Of a stretch of 64,000 nt of DNA, positions 24,304-33,006 are shown in pieces. The notes under the pieces are model-generated. The model saw only the letters and a program-made list of their open reading frames with translations, was not told the origin of the DNA and did no database searches. Origin of the DNA: an uncultured Bacteroidales bacterium (GTDB taxonomy: Bacteria > Bacteroidota > Bacteroidia > Bacteroidales > Bacteroidaceae); NCBI GenBank assembly GCA_902801475.1, contig CADCIO010000008.1, forward strand, positions 1 to 64,000. The letters are read 5' to 3'. Each line of letters opens with the position of its first letter. Position 1 is the first letter of the stretch. The position numbers and the translations under genes are program-made.

Positions 24304-25365
24304 ATGAACAAACAAATTTTCATGGCTTTGGTGATCTTGAGCATCGGCTCGACAACCTTAGCACAAGGGCAGCACAGGCAACAGTCCCAACGCGACGCAT
24401 TCCAAACAGAAACACCTATGGTACATGACCCCGTAATGGCCAAAGAGGATGGCACATATTATATATATGCTACGGGCATGGGCATACAGCAAATGACCTC
24501 GAAGGACCGCAAGACTTGGACATTGCTCCAACAGCCTGTGATGACAGTCATTCCTGGCTGGACTACCGACTCGGTACCAGGATTCGGCAATCACGTCTGG
24601 GCACCAGATGTCATCAAATGGCACGGACAATGGTGGATGGCCTATAGTTGCTCCACATTTGGCAAGAACGGCTCGGCTATCGGTCTTCTCAGCAGCCGAT
24701 CACTTCGTGCAAACATGTGGAAAGACGAGGGTTGCATCGTCACCTCTCACGACTGGAAGAAAGGTACGGATGGTAAAATGTCAGGCGACAACTGGAATGC
24801 CATTGACCCTAACTTCGTCATCGACGACAATGATCAGCCTTGGCTGGTATGGGGGTCGTTCTGGGATGGTATCCAACTAGCCCGACTTGACTCAACCATG
24901 CATATAGCCGCTGGTGAAAAACCTTGCACCATTGCCCGCCGCTATGACCCGAACTACAAGCCTACAGAGCCGAACCCCACCTCACGTTATGCAGGAACAA
25001 ATGCCATTGAGGCACCATTCATTTTCAAGCACGGAGGCTATTACTACCTCTTTGTCTCGTGGGACTACTGCTGCAGGGGTGCTCAAAGCAACTATCGCGT
25101 GGCCGTAGGACGCAGCAAGAAGGTTGACGGTCCCTATTTTGACCGCACAGGCAAAGATATGGTCAATGGCGGTGGTACGCTTTTTCTGGAAGGTGACAAA
25201 AAAGAATGGGATGCTGCGGGTCATTGCGCTGCCTACAATTTCGACGGTGAGGACATCTTCATTTGTCACGGCTACAGCACTTCTCGTAATGGAGCTGCGA
25301 TGCTCATCCAACGCCCCATCAGCTGGACAGCCGATGGCTGGCCAGAATTAAACAAGACTAACTAA
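24304..25365 (+). CDS. GH43 arabinan endo-1,5-alpha-L-arabinosidase
   Basis: A 353-residue secreted enzyme with a signal peptide (residues 1-20). The five-bladed propeller fold of GH43 is suggested by VHDPVMAKEDGTYYIYATG (base Asp42), VWAPDVIKWHGQWWMAYS, NAIDPNFVIDDNDQPWLVWG (Asp168) and NAIEAPFIFKHGGYYYLF (acid Glu236). The overall sequence is closest in feel to arabinan-cleaving members, which cut the alpha-1,5 backbone of pectic arabinan. It is first in a block with a GH51 remnant, GH53 and an esterase. It seems complete, ending at the usual SWTADGWP position, and is followed at once by the GH51 fragment. Confidence 0.88.
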   Translation: MNKQIFMALVILSIGSTTLAQGQHRQQSQRDAFQTETPMVHDPVMAKEDGTYYIYATGMGIQQMTSKDRKTWTLLQQPVMTVIPGWTTDSVPGFGNHVWAPDVIKWHGQWWMAYSCSTFGKNGSAIGLLSSRSLRANMWKDEGCIVTSHDWKKGTDGKMSGDNWNAIDPNFVIDDNDQPWLVWGSFWDGIQLARLDSTMHIAAGEKPCTIARRYDPNYKPTEPNPTSRYAGTNAIEAPFIFKHGGYYYLFVSWDYCCRGAQSNYRVAVGRSKKVDGPYFDRTGKDMVNGGGTLFLEGDKKEWDAAGHCAAYNFDGEDIFICHGYSTSRNGAAMLIQRPISWTADGWPELNKTN

Positions 25366-26114
25366 TAGACAAAGGTTTGACTAACGCTGATGGACAGGTA
25401 CAAAATATCAATACAAACCAATTCCAAAGTCGTAAAGGAGAATGGAAAGTAGATGGCGACATCATCCGTCAGACCTCCAACGAGCAACTAACCATGACCC
25501 AACTACCTGGCTTCAGCAGCGACAACTACACATTACAGTTGAAAGCGCGCAAACGTGGCGGAACTGAAGGTTTCTTCATTTATTTTGGTATGGATGAGCG
25601 GGGTAATAATGGATATGCAGCCAACATTGCAGGATGGAGCAATCGCACCACGGCTATCCAACCCATCCAACGAGGTCGCTCCAACGATGTCATAGGTCGT
25701 CGGGCTAACCAAACCATTGATACCGACCGATGGTACGATGTAAAGATCGTCATCACTCCAACAAACGTTACCCTCTTTGTCGATGGTCAGGAGATGACCA
25801 GTGTACGTCCTGCAGGCAACACACGCCACTTCTGCCAGACTGGCTACGATGAACAGACGGGTGAACTCATTATCAAAGTGGTGAATGGTACCGACCAACC
25901 TTATCGCCGCACATTTATCATCGATGGGGCCAATACGGTACTACCTACAGGTAAGATCATTACACTTCATGGTGAAGCCAATGATGAAAACACTTTTGAA
26001 CAGCCTACAAAACTGGCACCCCAAACTACATTATATGGAAAGTTCGGCAAGCAGTTTGACTATGAATTCCTTCCTATGTCTTTCACTGTCATGCGCGTAA
26101 AAATTAATAAATAA
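25362..26114 (+). pseudogene. GH51 alpha-L-arabinofuranosidase, C-terminal remnant
   Basis: The open frame encodes about 250 residues. The first part (GEWKVDGDIIRQTS, YTLQLKARKRGGTEGFFIYF, TDRWYDVKIVITPTNVTLF) is like the sugar-binding insert, and the last part (DEQTGELIIKVVNGTDQP, GKIITLHGEANDENTF, MSFTVMRVKINK) like the C-terminal beta domain, of Bacteroidetes GH51 enzymes. The catalytic barrel with both glutamates is missing, as is any signal peptide. An in-frame stop at 25359-25361 shows that the frame does not continue upstream, and the only early start is TTG 25377. A deletion probably removed about 450 N-terminal residues and left the GH43 stop 12 bases away. A stand-alone binding protein is less likely. 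Confidence 0.65.
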
Positions 26115-26123
26115 GACACCAAT

Positions 26124-27185
26124 ATGAAGATTAAGTGTTTTGCTGCTGCATGTCTGCTGTTACACGGCATGTTTTCGTACGCACAAGAAAGTGACAAAGA
26201 CTTTGTGAAAGGTGCTGATGTGGGTTTTTTAACCAGTCAGGAACGACAAGGGCAGAAATTCTATGATGTTGATGGGAACGAGCGCGAGTGTCTGGAACTG
26301 TTAAAGAATGACTTCCAGATGTCAGCTATCCGTATGCGTGTATGGGTCAATCCTCGTGGCGGTATGAATGACAAGAACGAACTGCTGGTAATGGCAAAGC
26401 GGGTGAAAGCGCTGGATATGGACCTGATGGTAGACTTCCACTATAGCGACTCATGGGCCGACCCAGCCAAGCAACCTATTCCGAGAGCCTGGCAAAACCA
26501 CACGTTTGAGGAAATGAAGCAGGATGTACGTATGCACACCATCGACGTTCTCTCCCTATTGAAAGAGAATGGCATCATGCCACGGTGGGTGCAGGTGGGC
26601 AATGAAACGACCAATGGTATGCTGTGGCCGATGGGACAGATAAAAGAGAACCCTGAACAGTATGCAGGTTTCATCCGTGCCGGCTACGATGCGGTGAAGG
26701 AGGTGTTTCCTAAAGCTATCGTTATAGTTCACTTGGATCGTGGCCACAGGAAAGACATCTATGACCAAAATTTTGATACAATATTGAAATATGGTGGTAA
26801 GTTCGATATGATCGGCATGTCACTCTATCCCTATTGGGCAATGGAGAATCACCCAGAATTGAAGGCCGACGACATCATTACGGATTGTATTAAGAATATA
26901 CGATATGTCAGTGAGAAATATGGATGTGACGTGATGATTGTAGAGACAGGTTTCGAAGTGAACGAGCAACATCCGGAAATCATGGAGGAGGGACGACGAC
27001 AACTGACACGTGTCGTCAACGAAGCCCGCACTGAAACGGGTGGTCACTGCCGCGGTGTATTCTATTGGGAACCCCAGTGTAGACCTGGCGGCTATAAGTT
27101 AGGAGCATTCGACAGCCATGGGAAGCCGACTGCCATCATGGATGGATTTATTGAAGGGAAAGGTAAAAAGCGCCGGACAAAATGA
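26124..27185 (+). CDS. GH53 arabinogalactan endo-beta-1,4-galactanase
   Basis: A 353-residue secreted enzyme with a signal peptide (residues 1-20). GH53 features are KGADVGFLTSQERQGQKFYD, IRMRVWVNP, LMVDFHYSDSWADPAKQ, the acid/base Glu161 in VQVGNETTNGMLWP and the nucleophile Glu274 in MIVETGFEV. It cleaves beta-1,4-galactan of type I arabinogalactan, the other main side chain of rhamnogalacturonan I besides arabinan, which fits the GH43/GH51 neighbours. It starts nine bases after the GH51 remnant and appears intact. Confidence 0.93.
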   Translation: MKIKCFAAACLLLHGMFSYAQESDKDFVKGADVGFLTSQERQGQKFYDVDGNERECLELLKNDFQMSAIRMRVWVNPRGGMNDKNELLVMAKRVKALDMDLMVDFHYSDSWADPAKQPIPRAWQNHTFEEMKQDVRMHTIDVLSLLKENGIMPRWVQVGNETTNGMLWPMGQIKENPEQYAGFIRAGYDAVKEVFPKAIVIVHLDRGHRKDIYDQNFDTILKYGGKFDMIGMSLYPYWAMENHPELKADDIITDCIKNIRYVSEKYGCDVMIVETGFEVNEQHPEIMEEGRRQLTRVVNEARTETGGHCRGVFYWEPQCRPGGYKLGAFDSHGKPTAIMDGFIEGKGKKRRTK

Positions 27186-27211
27186 ATATTAAAACCCAAA
27201 TATAGAAGACA

Positions 27212-28852
27212 ATGAAAAAATTACTGACAGTATTACTGACTCTGACGGCCATCAATACAATAGCACAGACAGGTGAAGGACAGATAATGGTGACAGAGAA
27301 CGTTGCCTATCGTACGGACGTGGGGAAGAGCACTGTGCTCGATCTGGCCAAACCGATGTTCGGACCACAACAGGACAGACCTGCTATCCTGATAATACAC
27401 GGAGGAGGCTGGAACGCTGGTTCGAAGAACGACAAGGTTTACAGCGAACTGATGACATACTATGCCAAGAAAGGTTACGTAGTTGCAAATATGAATTACC
27501 GCCTGACGCAAGAAGCTCCGCTTCCAGCATGCATCGAGGATGTGCGCTGTGCCATCCGTTGGATGAAGGCGAATTCCAAGGATTTAGGCATTGATCCTAA
27601 TCGCATCGGTACTTATGGTCACTCGGCTGGTGGACACCTGTCATTGATGGCAGGCGTTGCAACTGAAAGTAAGTCGTTTAAGGATGTTTCCGACCCCTGG
27701 AAACAATATGACTGCTCTGTGGCCTGTGCTGCAGGTGGAGCACCTCCAACTGAGATTGGAAGAGCAGGTGAATGGGCAGACCATACAGAATGGTGGCCAA
27801 TCGGATACATCGGACAGAGTAAGACTCCATTCCTTGTTCTACAAGGTGGTGAAGACCCTATCGTACGTCCAAACCTGACCGAAGATTGGGTTAGGAAGAT
27901 GCAGCGTGCAGGCTCTTCTGTCGATTACGTGAAAGTACATGGTCAGCACGGTGTAGCATTCGACCAGCAACTGGAGTTCACGCGTCCGGCAATGGATGCT
28001 TTCTTTGCACGCTATCTGAAACACGATGATCCGACTGTCAGCTTTGAGCAGATGAAGATACCAGAATATGGTGGAAGTGGCCCCATGAAGGCTGTAGCTG
28101 TAAGAGAGAAGTCATTGACCGACTTTGTAGTCTATCGTCCTATGAACATCGCTGCTGCCGTCCAGCAAGAGAATGCAATGCTTCCTGTGCTCGTCTTCTG
28201 CAATGGTGGCTGTGTGGACACCAGCATAGGCTATGAGAAAATGCTGACCGATATTGCATCCTATGGCTACGTGATTGTAGCCATTGGCGAACTTCAGATG
28301 TTTGCTCAGCATGAGAAGGAAACACATACACCATCATCGATGGTTGCCAAGGCGCTTGACTGGATTCACCAACAGGCCAAAGACAAAAACTCTCCTTATT
28401 ACAACAAGATAGACACAAAAAAGATAGCCGCTGCTGGACATTCCTGTGGTGGAGCACAAGTGCTGGCCAATGCTGCCGACAAGCGTCTGAAAACCTACAT
28501 AATCCTGAATGCCGGCATGGGCGAAATGACAATGGCTGATGCCAGTGCCAAGTCACTGAAGAGTCTGCATGGTCCGACTTTCTATCTCGTAGGCGGACAA
28601 TCCGATGTGGGATGGAAAAATGCACAGATAGATTACGAGGCAATCAAAAATGTGCCTGTTGTTTTGGCCGACAACACACGAAGCGGTCATGGTGGCACAT
28701 ACGAGCAAGCAAATGGCGGAGCAAACTCAAAAATGGTGCGCCAATGGCTCGATTGGCAGTTGAAAGCCCGTCAGGAACCCGCTAAACTCTTCATCGAAGG
28801 CGACCTTACCGGTTATGAGAATTGGAACATCAAGCAGAAAAATTTCAAATAA
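27212..28852 (+). CDS. Secreted esterase with two alpha/beta-hydrolase domains
   Basis: A 546-residue protein with a signal peptide (residues 1-18). The first domain (about 25-270) has the oxyanion motif HGGGW (63-67), nucleophile Ser138 in YGHSAGGH, Asp215 in GGEDPIV and His246 in HGQHGV. The second domain (about 295-535) has nucleophile Ser411 in AAGHSCGGAQ and a possible His in RSGHGGTYE. Both triads look usable, so one chain may carry two esterase activities, for example removal of acetyl or feruloyl groups from pectin side chains. The substrate is inferred only from the GH43/GH53 context. It is last in the operon, with a terminator downstream. Confidence 0.8.
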   Translation: MKKLLTVLLTLTAINTIAQTGEGQIMVTENVAYRTDVGKSTVLDLAKPMFGPQQDRPAILIIHGGGWNAGSKNDKVYSELMTYYAKKGYVVANMNYRLTQEAPLPACIEDVRCAIRWMKANSKDLGIDPNRIGTYGHSAGGHLSLMAGVATESKSFKDVSDPWKQYDCSVACAAGGAPPTEIGRAGEWADHTEWWPIGYIGQSKTPFLVLQGGEDPIVRPNLTEDWVRKMQRAGSSVDYVKVHGQHGVAFDQQLEFTRPAMDAFFARYLKHDDPTVSFEQMKIPEYGGSGPMKAVAVREKSLTDFVVYRPMNIAAAVQQENAMLPVLVFCNGGCVDTSIGYEKMLTDIASYGYVIVAIGELQMFAQHEKETHTPSSMVAKALDWIHQQAKDKNSPYYNKIDTKKIAAAGHSCGGAQVLANAADKRLKTYIILNAGMGEMTMADASAKSLKSLHGPTFYLVGGQSDVGWKNAQIDYEAIKNVPVVLADNTRSGHGGTYEQANGGANSKMVRQWLDWQLKARQEPAKLFIEGDLTGYENWNIKQKNFK

Positions 28853-28974
28853 CTTAAAATTGCTCATAAAAAAGGACAGAGAACAGAATCCCTAAAACCC
28901 TGACTCTCTATACAATTCATGTTAAAATAATTGCAATAATAGTAGTTTAGGTTCATCATTGGTAATCGGAAGGA

Positions 28975-29000
28975 GGCACATCGTGATGATGTGCCCCTTT
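28975..29000 (+). terminator. Hairpin terminator after the esterase gene
   Basis: GGCACATC (28975-28982) pairs perfectly with GATGTGCC (28988-28995), followed by CCTTTATCTTT. It lies in the 224-base gap between the esterase and the convergent envC-like gene and may serve both strands. The rest of that gap holds nothing recognisable. Confidence 0.6.
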
Positions 29001-29076
29001 ATCTTTCCCTCTAATAATACTTTTATTTCAAAACAATTATTCCAAGGATAAAATCGATATTTCAGATCAGAAAGGC

Positions 29077-30639
29077 TCACCTCACCCACTGCTCTGGGTT
29101 GAGGCGTGTGCTTTCTTGACGGAGTTGGAAATGGAGGATGTAACGTCCATCAGCGTCTTTTCCGATGGCCCCAAGAGTATCTTTGGTCTTGACGCTCTGA
29201 CCTTTGCGGACAGAGACGGAAGAAAGACCTGAATAGACGGAAATATAGGAGCCGTGACGGAGCATGACAATGTAGGAACCTGCATATTGGAAGATGGAGC
29301 TGACGGTACCATTGAATACGGCACGTGCAGCACAGCCTTGCTGACCTCGAATATCAATACCCTTGTTGTCGAGGGTGACGTTGCGAAGTCCTGCCACAGA
29401 ATAGTTGCCATAGTGACCAACCACGCTGTAACTGCCCGTAATCGGCATAGGCAGACGACCCTTGTTGCTGGAGAAGTTGCTGGAGAGTTTGGCGTCAGCA
29501 CTGGAATCGTTACTCTTCCACGCTTCATACTTCTCTCGTTCCACTTTCTCTTCCTTGGCTGCAACCTTCACATTAGCATCGGCAGCTTTGGCATCAGCCT
29601 TTGCTTTCTCAGCGGCTTTGTTAGCAGCCTCCTTTTCGGCAGCAGTCTTGGCAGCACGTTTGGCAGCTTCAGCGGCCTCAGCAGCCTTTCGAGCCTTCTC
29701 TGCAGCAGCTTTGGCTTCAGCCAGTTTACGAGCTTTCTCACGAGCCTCAGCTTCGGCTTTCTTACGAGCCTCTTCAGCCTTGCGTTTCCGTTCGGCTTCA
29801 GCACGTCGGGCAGCTTCTATCTCTGCTTGGATGATACGATCAATCTCAGCATTGAGGGCTTGTTCCTTCTTCTTATAGTCTTGAATCTGTTGCTGTACAG
29901 TGGCAATATTTTTATTAAGGAAAGCGACTTGTGTCTGGGCACTTTCCTTCATGTCTTGCAGAGATTTCTTCTTTTGTTCAACGGCTTGCAAATTCTGTTC
30001 CTTCAGAGTCTTGGCAGACAGGAGCTGGTTCTGCTTTTCCCTGACTTCCAATTGTTTCTCCTTCAGCAGTTCGCCTTGTGCTTTCTGGAAGGTGGAATAC
30101 TCCTGCACATAGCGCATGCGGCGCACCATCTGGGTGAAGTTCTCGGCAGAGAAGATGAACATGAGTTTGTTCTGCACGGAACGAATCTTGCGCATATAGA
30201 CCATCGCTTTGGCGTAGCGCTTCTTCTTGACATCGAGTTCCTTCTGCAACTTGACAAGTTGTACGCTGAGGGTGTCGATGGTGGAAGTCAATGAAACGAT
30301 GTCACGATTCAGGCTGTCAATCGACTGCTGTTGCTTGCCAATCTGGTGGTCGAGCACAAGTACGCTGTCAAGACTTGCTTTGACATTTTTGTTGAGCTGG
30401 GCGAGTTGAGCCTGTGATTGCTGACGCGCTTTCTCTGCCGCGGCTTTCTCGTTGCGGAGCTGAGTCTTCTTGTCAACAGGTTTCTGCTGTTTCTTCTGCT
30501 GAGTGGCCGTTGCCTTTTTAGTCGTCGTCTTCGTGGTGGTCGTCCGCTTGGGTGTAGTGGTAGCCTTTCCCCTATTTTGAGCCCACAAGGGAGTGAAAAG
30601 TGAAAAACAAAAAACTAAAAGAAGAAGAATCGTCCGCAT
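29077..30639 (-). CDS. envC: EnvC-like murein hydrolase activator (degenerate M23 domain)
   Basis: A 520-residue envelope protein: signal peptide (1-20), a T/K-rich linker, two long coiled coils (about 55-255 and 260-370, the latter very rich in A, K and E) and a C-terminal LytM/M23 fold (about 400-520). The usual metal ligand His before KGID is Asn here (LDNKGIDIRGQQG), so catalysis is unlikely. EnvC-type proteins activate amidases during cell separation. The last codons (QLRQESTRLNPEQWVR, 29080-29127) lie in the 47-bp direct repeat. It is last in a minus-strand operon after dut, the TPR gene and the DUF4292 gene. Confidence 0.88.
   Translation of the reverse strand: MRTILLLLVFCFSLFTPLWAQNRGKATTTPKRTTTTKTTTKKATATQQKKQQKPVDKKTQLRNEKAAAEKARQQSQAQLAQLNKNVKASLDSVLVLDHQIGKQQQSIDSLNRDIVSLTSTIDTLSVQLVKLQKELDVKKKRYAKAMVYMRKIRSVQNKLMFIFSAENFTQMVRRMRYVQEYSTFQKAQGELLKEKQLEVREKQNQLLSAKTLKEQNLQAVEQKKKSLQDMKESAQTQVAFLNKNIATVQQQIQDYKKKEQALNAEIDRIIQAEIEAARRAEAERKRKAEEARKKAEAEAREKARKLAEAKAAAEKARKAAEAAEAAKRAAKTAAEKEAANKAAEKAKADAKAADANVKVAAKEEKVEREKYEAWKSNDSSADAKLSSNFSSNKGRLPMPITGSYSVVGHYGNYSVAGLRNVTLDNKGIDIRGQQGCAARAVFNGTVSSIFQYAGSYIVMLRHGSYISVYSGLSSVSVRKGQSVKTKDTLGAIGKDADGRYILHFQLRQESTRLNPEQWVR
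29081..29127. repeat. 47-bp direct repeat, right copy
   Basis: This is the in-frame 3' coding end of the envC-like gene, matched at 44 of 47 positions by 22092-22138. Flanking bases on both sides differ between the copies. Confidence 0.85.
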
Positions 30640-30656
30640 TGCCTATTGGAAAGTAG

Positions 30657-30683
30657 AATTTCGCCCAGCGCGTGGGCAGGTTA
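30657..30683. repeat. Stop-codon hairpin element, copy 1
   Basis: GCCCA-GCGCG-TGGGC forms a 5-bp stem followed by AGG and TTA. The TTA is the complement of the DUF4292 stop codon. Copies 2 (61716-61756) and 3 (62376-62408) share the same sequence and the same relation to a stop codon. Confidence 0.65.
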
Positions 30684-31352
30684 TTTCCCTATCATACTGT
30701 CAAAGAGTTTGTTGGCATCAGTCTTAGTGTATCTGTCCGACACGGTGGTGTGGGCTTCCCAATTGGCGTTACTGCCTTTGTTGGAAAGTTTCAGATCCAG
30801 CTTGATGTCCTTCTTGGCAGGGATGGTGTAAGCGAATGTGTCTCCCTTCTTCGATTCCTGCCAGAAAAACTTTTGTATGGTGTTGAAGTCGATGTCACGA
30901 CTTTTCAGGGCAGAGAAGTCCTCATAGGTTGTATCCACATAGCGCTTGTTCACACGGTCGATAATCAGCACCTTATTGGGAGAAAGTTCGATTCTGCCAA
31001 TCTCAGCAATGCCCAGCACAGGGTCAACGAGGGTCAACTGGATGACATCTCCATAGCGCATACGAAGGTTGCCGTTGGTGTTGATGTCCTTGCCATCTTG
31101 CGTGATGGTGACCTTCACCTTAGACGTGAAGTTGGTGCCCGCAGCAATCTTCATCTTGTTGAGGTCGGGCTCCTGTTTGTCGGGCGACTTCGTCGATGGG
31201 GTAGTCTTGGTGGTTGTTGTGCTGACAGTTGTGGTTGGCTTCGTCTTGTCGCTATGATCCTTCGTGGCTTTCTTGGAAGAATGGCAAGATGCCAACATCA
31301 GCAAGAGGAGAAAAAATGAAAATTTGAAGAATTGAATAATTGAAGTTCTCAT
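30681..31352 (-). CDS. DUF4292 lipoprotein
   Basis: A 223-residue lipoprotein: signal with lipobox MLASC near residues 19-23, a threonine-rich spacer (about 35-60), then a beta-rich domain (MRYGDVIQLTLVDPVLGIAE and INPKK-like strands) resembling DUF4292, which may have a LolB/LppX-like fold. It probably sits in the outer or inner membrane facing the periplasm. It is in the row dut, TPR, DUF4292, envC common in Bacteroidales. Its signal-peptide codons (31322-31345) are made of an 8-bp tandem repeat seen elsewhere in spacers. The role is unproven. Confidence 0.82.
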   Translation of the reverse strand: MRTSIIQFFKFSFFLLLLMLASCHSSKKATKDHSDKTKPTTTVSTTTTKTTPSTKSPDKQEPDLNKMKIAAGTNFTSKVKVTITQDGKDINTNGNLRMRYGDVIQLTLVDPVLGIAEIGRIELSPNKVLIIDRVNKRYVDTTYEDFSALKSRDIDFNTIQKFFWQESKKGDTFAYTIPAKKDIKLDLKLSNKGSNANWEAHTTVSDRYTKTDANKLFDSMIGK

Positions 31353-31383
31353 GTGTTGTTATGGGTTTCAAGTCCGATAAGGA

Positions 31384-33003
31384 CTATTTCTTCTTGACTT
31401 TTTTGTTGATTTGTTTGATATGATCCGCTACATCATCGCTCATCTCCTCGCCATCGCGCTCCATCAGTTCCACGACCTTATCCATGTATTGCTTGGCTTC
31501 GTCGTAGCGTTTCTGCTGGAAGAGCACCCAGGCGTAGGTGTCGAGATAGGTGGCGTTGTCAGGTTCCAGTTCGTTGGACATACGGCTCATCTCCTCCGCC
31601 CGTTGAAGGTCTTTCTTCTTGAGAGAGAGATAGTAGGCATAGTTGTTGAGCACCATCGCATCGTTCCTCCTGTAGATCAGACATGAATCGTATGCCTGAA
31701 AGGCTTTGTCATCTTGTCCGAGCTGGTGATAGACATCCCCCATCAAAGCATACGAGTTCGCACGCATCTTTAATTTGTCTTCGGTGGTCAGGTCGCTTTT
31801 TTCCACATGCTCCAAGGCTCCTCTGAAGGCCTCGACAGATTGCTCCTTCTCGTCCATCATGAAGTAGGCAAATCCCAGATAATAGTAGAAGACAGCGTTG
31901 GAGGATTTATAATCAACCGCAGGCTTGCAGATGTTCACGATGTTCAGCGTGTCGTTTTCCTCGATGGCATACGTCAACAGATTCTGACGTGCCATTTCGT
32001 TCTCTGGATCTATCTCCAGTATCTGACGAAGCACAGGACTCACCTCTTCCTTCGGCATTTTCTTCTCCATCATATAGCCTACCTTCAATGCGAGTAGACC
32101 CGTCTGCTCCTGAGGTTGTTGCAACACCCTGTCGAAGAGGGACAGCAACTGGACAGAGTCTCCATCGGTGGTCAGATTCTCACGTACCAGCACGCCCATC
32201 ATCCTGACTTTGGTGGCATCATCTACATCCGTGTGGGTCAGCAGTTTGGTGATATATTCCTGATAGCGTTCCGTGTCACCCTCCTGATGGTAGAAATTTG
32301 CCATTGAGAGTAGAAGCGTCACGTTGTTCGGGTCTTGTACCTCCACTGACTTGAACTGTTTCAAGGCATCTTCCTTCTTACCGGCATCGAGGTAGAGGTC
32401 ACCAATAACCACCTGATAGCGCAGGTCGTTAGGGTATTCATTGGCTAGATTCTCCATCTCTTCGAAGGCTCGTTTCTCATCGTTCATCTGCAAGAAAAGA
32501 CGGAACTTCTCCATCGACAGCTGTTCACTCTTGCCCTCCTTCACCTCAATCTTGTCCAGCACCTCCACCATCTTGGCGTAGTCACTCTTGTTCTCATAGA
32601 GTTCGAGCAACATCATCAGCACCTCACCCTTCTCAGGGAATAGACGTGCCATCTCCTCCACATTTTTGAGCGCATCATCCATGCGGCGATGCTCCAGATA
32701 GAGCGACACAAGCCTATTCTTGTACCAATAGTTTTTAGGATCGAGTCGGCAAGCCTCCTCCAAAGCATGGATGGCAAGGCTATCGTTCTTCACATAGGGG
32801 TAAAGCTCGGACAATTCATACAGAACTGCGCCTGAATGAGGGTCAAGCTGATGACAATAGTCGAACAGGTCGATGGCTGCATCATACTTGTTGGCAAGTT
32901 TCTGCCGCATCGCCTCTTGGAAAATGTAATCGAACTTCGTCTGTTGTGCCGAAGCAACGAAAAACGACAAGCTAAAAACTAAAAGTGATAATATCCTTCT
33001 CAT
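31384..33003 (-). CDS. Periplasmic TPR-repeat protein
   Basis: A 539-residue protein with a cleavable signal (LLVFSLSFFVASAQ) and about twelve TPR-like helical pairs, such as NKYDAAIDLFDYCHQLDPHSG near the N-terminus and DLQRAEEMSRMSNELEPDNA near the C-terminus. TPR proteins serve as binding scaffolds, and no enzymatic motif is present. It begins three bases after dut and is followed by the DUF4292 lipoprotein and the EnvC-like protein, which suggests an envelope assembly task shared by the three. Confidence 0.85.
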   Translation of the reverse strand: MRRILSLLVFSLSFFVASAQQTKFDYIFQEAMRQKLANKYDAAIDLFDYCHQLDPHSGAVLYELSELYPYVKNDSLAIHALEEACRLDPKNYWYKNRLVSLYLEHRRMDDALKNVEEMARLFPEKGEVLMMLLELYENKSDYAKMVEVLDKIEVKEGKSEQLSMEKFRLFLQMNDEKRAFEEMENLANEYPNDLRYQVVIGDLYLDAGKKEDALKQFKSVEVQDPNNVTLLLSMANFYHQEGDTERYQEYITKLLTHTDVDDATKVRMMGVLVRENLTTDGDSVQLLSLFDRVLQQPQEQTGLLALKVGYMMEKKMPKEEVSPVLRQILEIDPENEMARQNLLTYAIEENDTLNIVNICKPAVDYKSSNAVFYYYLGFAYFMMDEKEQSVEAFRGALEHVEKSDLTTEDKLKMRANSYALMGDVYHQLGQDDKAFQAYDSCLIYRRNDAMVLNNYAYYLSLKKKDLQRAEEMSRMSNELEPDNATYLDTYAWVLFQQKRYDEAKQYMDKVVELMERDGEEMSDDVADHIKQINKKVKKK

Positions 33004-33006
33004 TTC

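Noticed and set aside
29254..30294. A 346-codon frame antisense to the envC-like gene
   Set aside because: It is a by-product of the Ala/Lys/Glu-rich coiled-coil coding sequence, which leaves the opposite strand free of stops.
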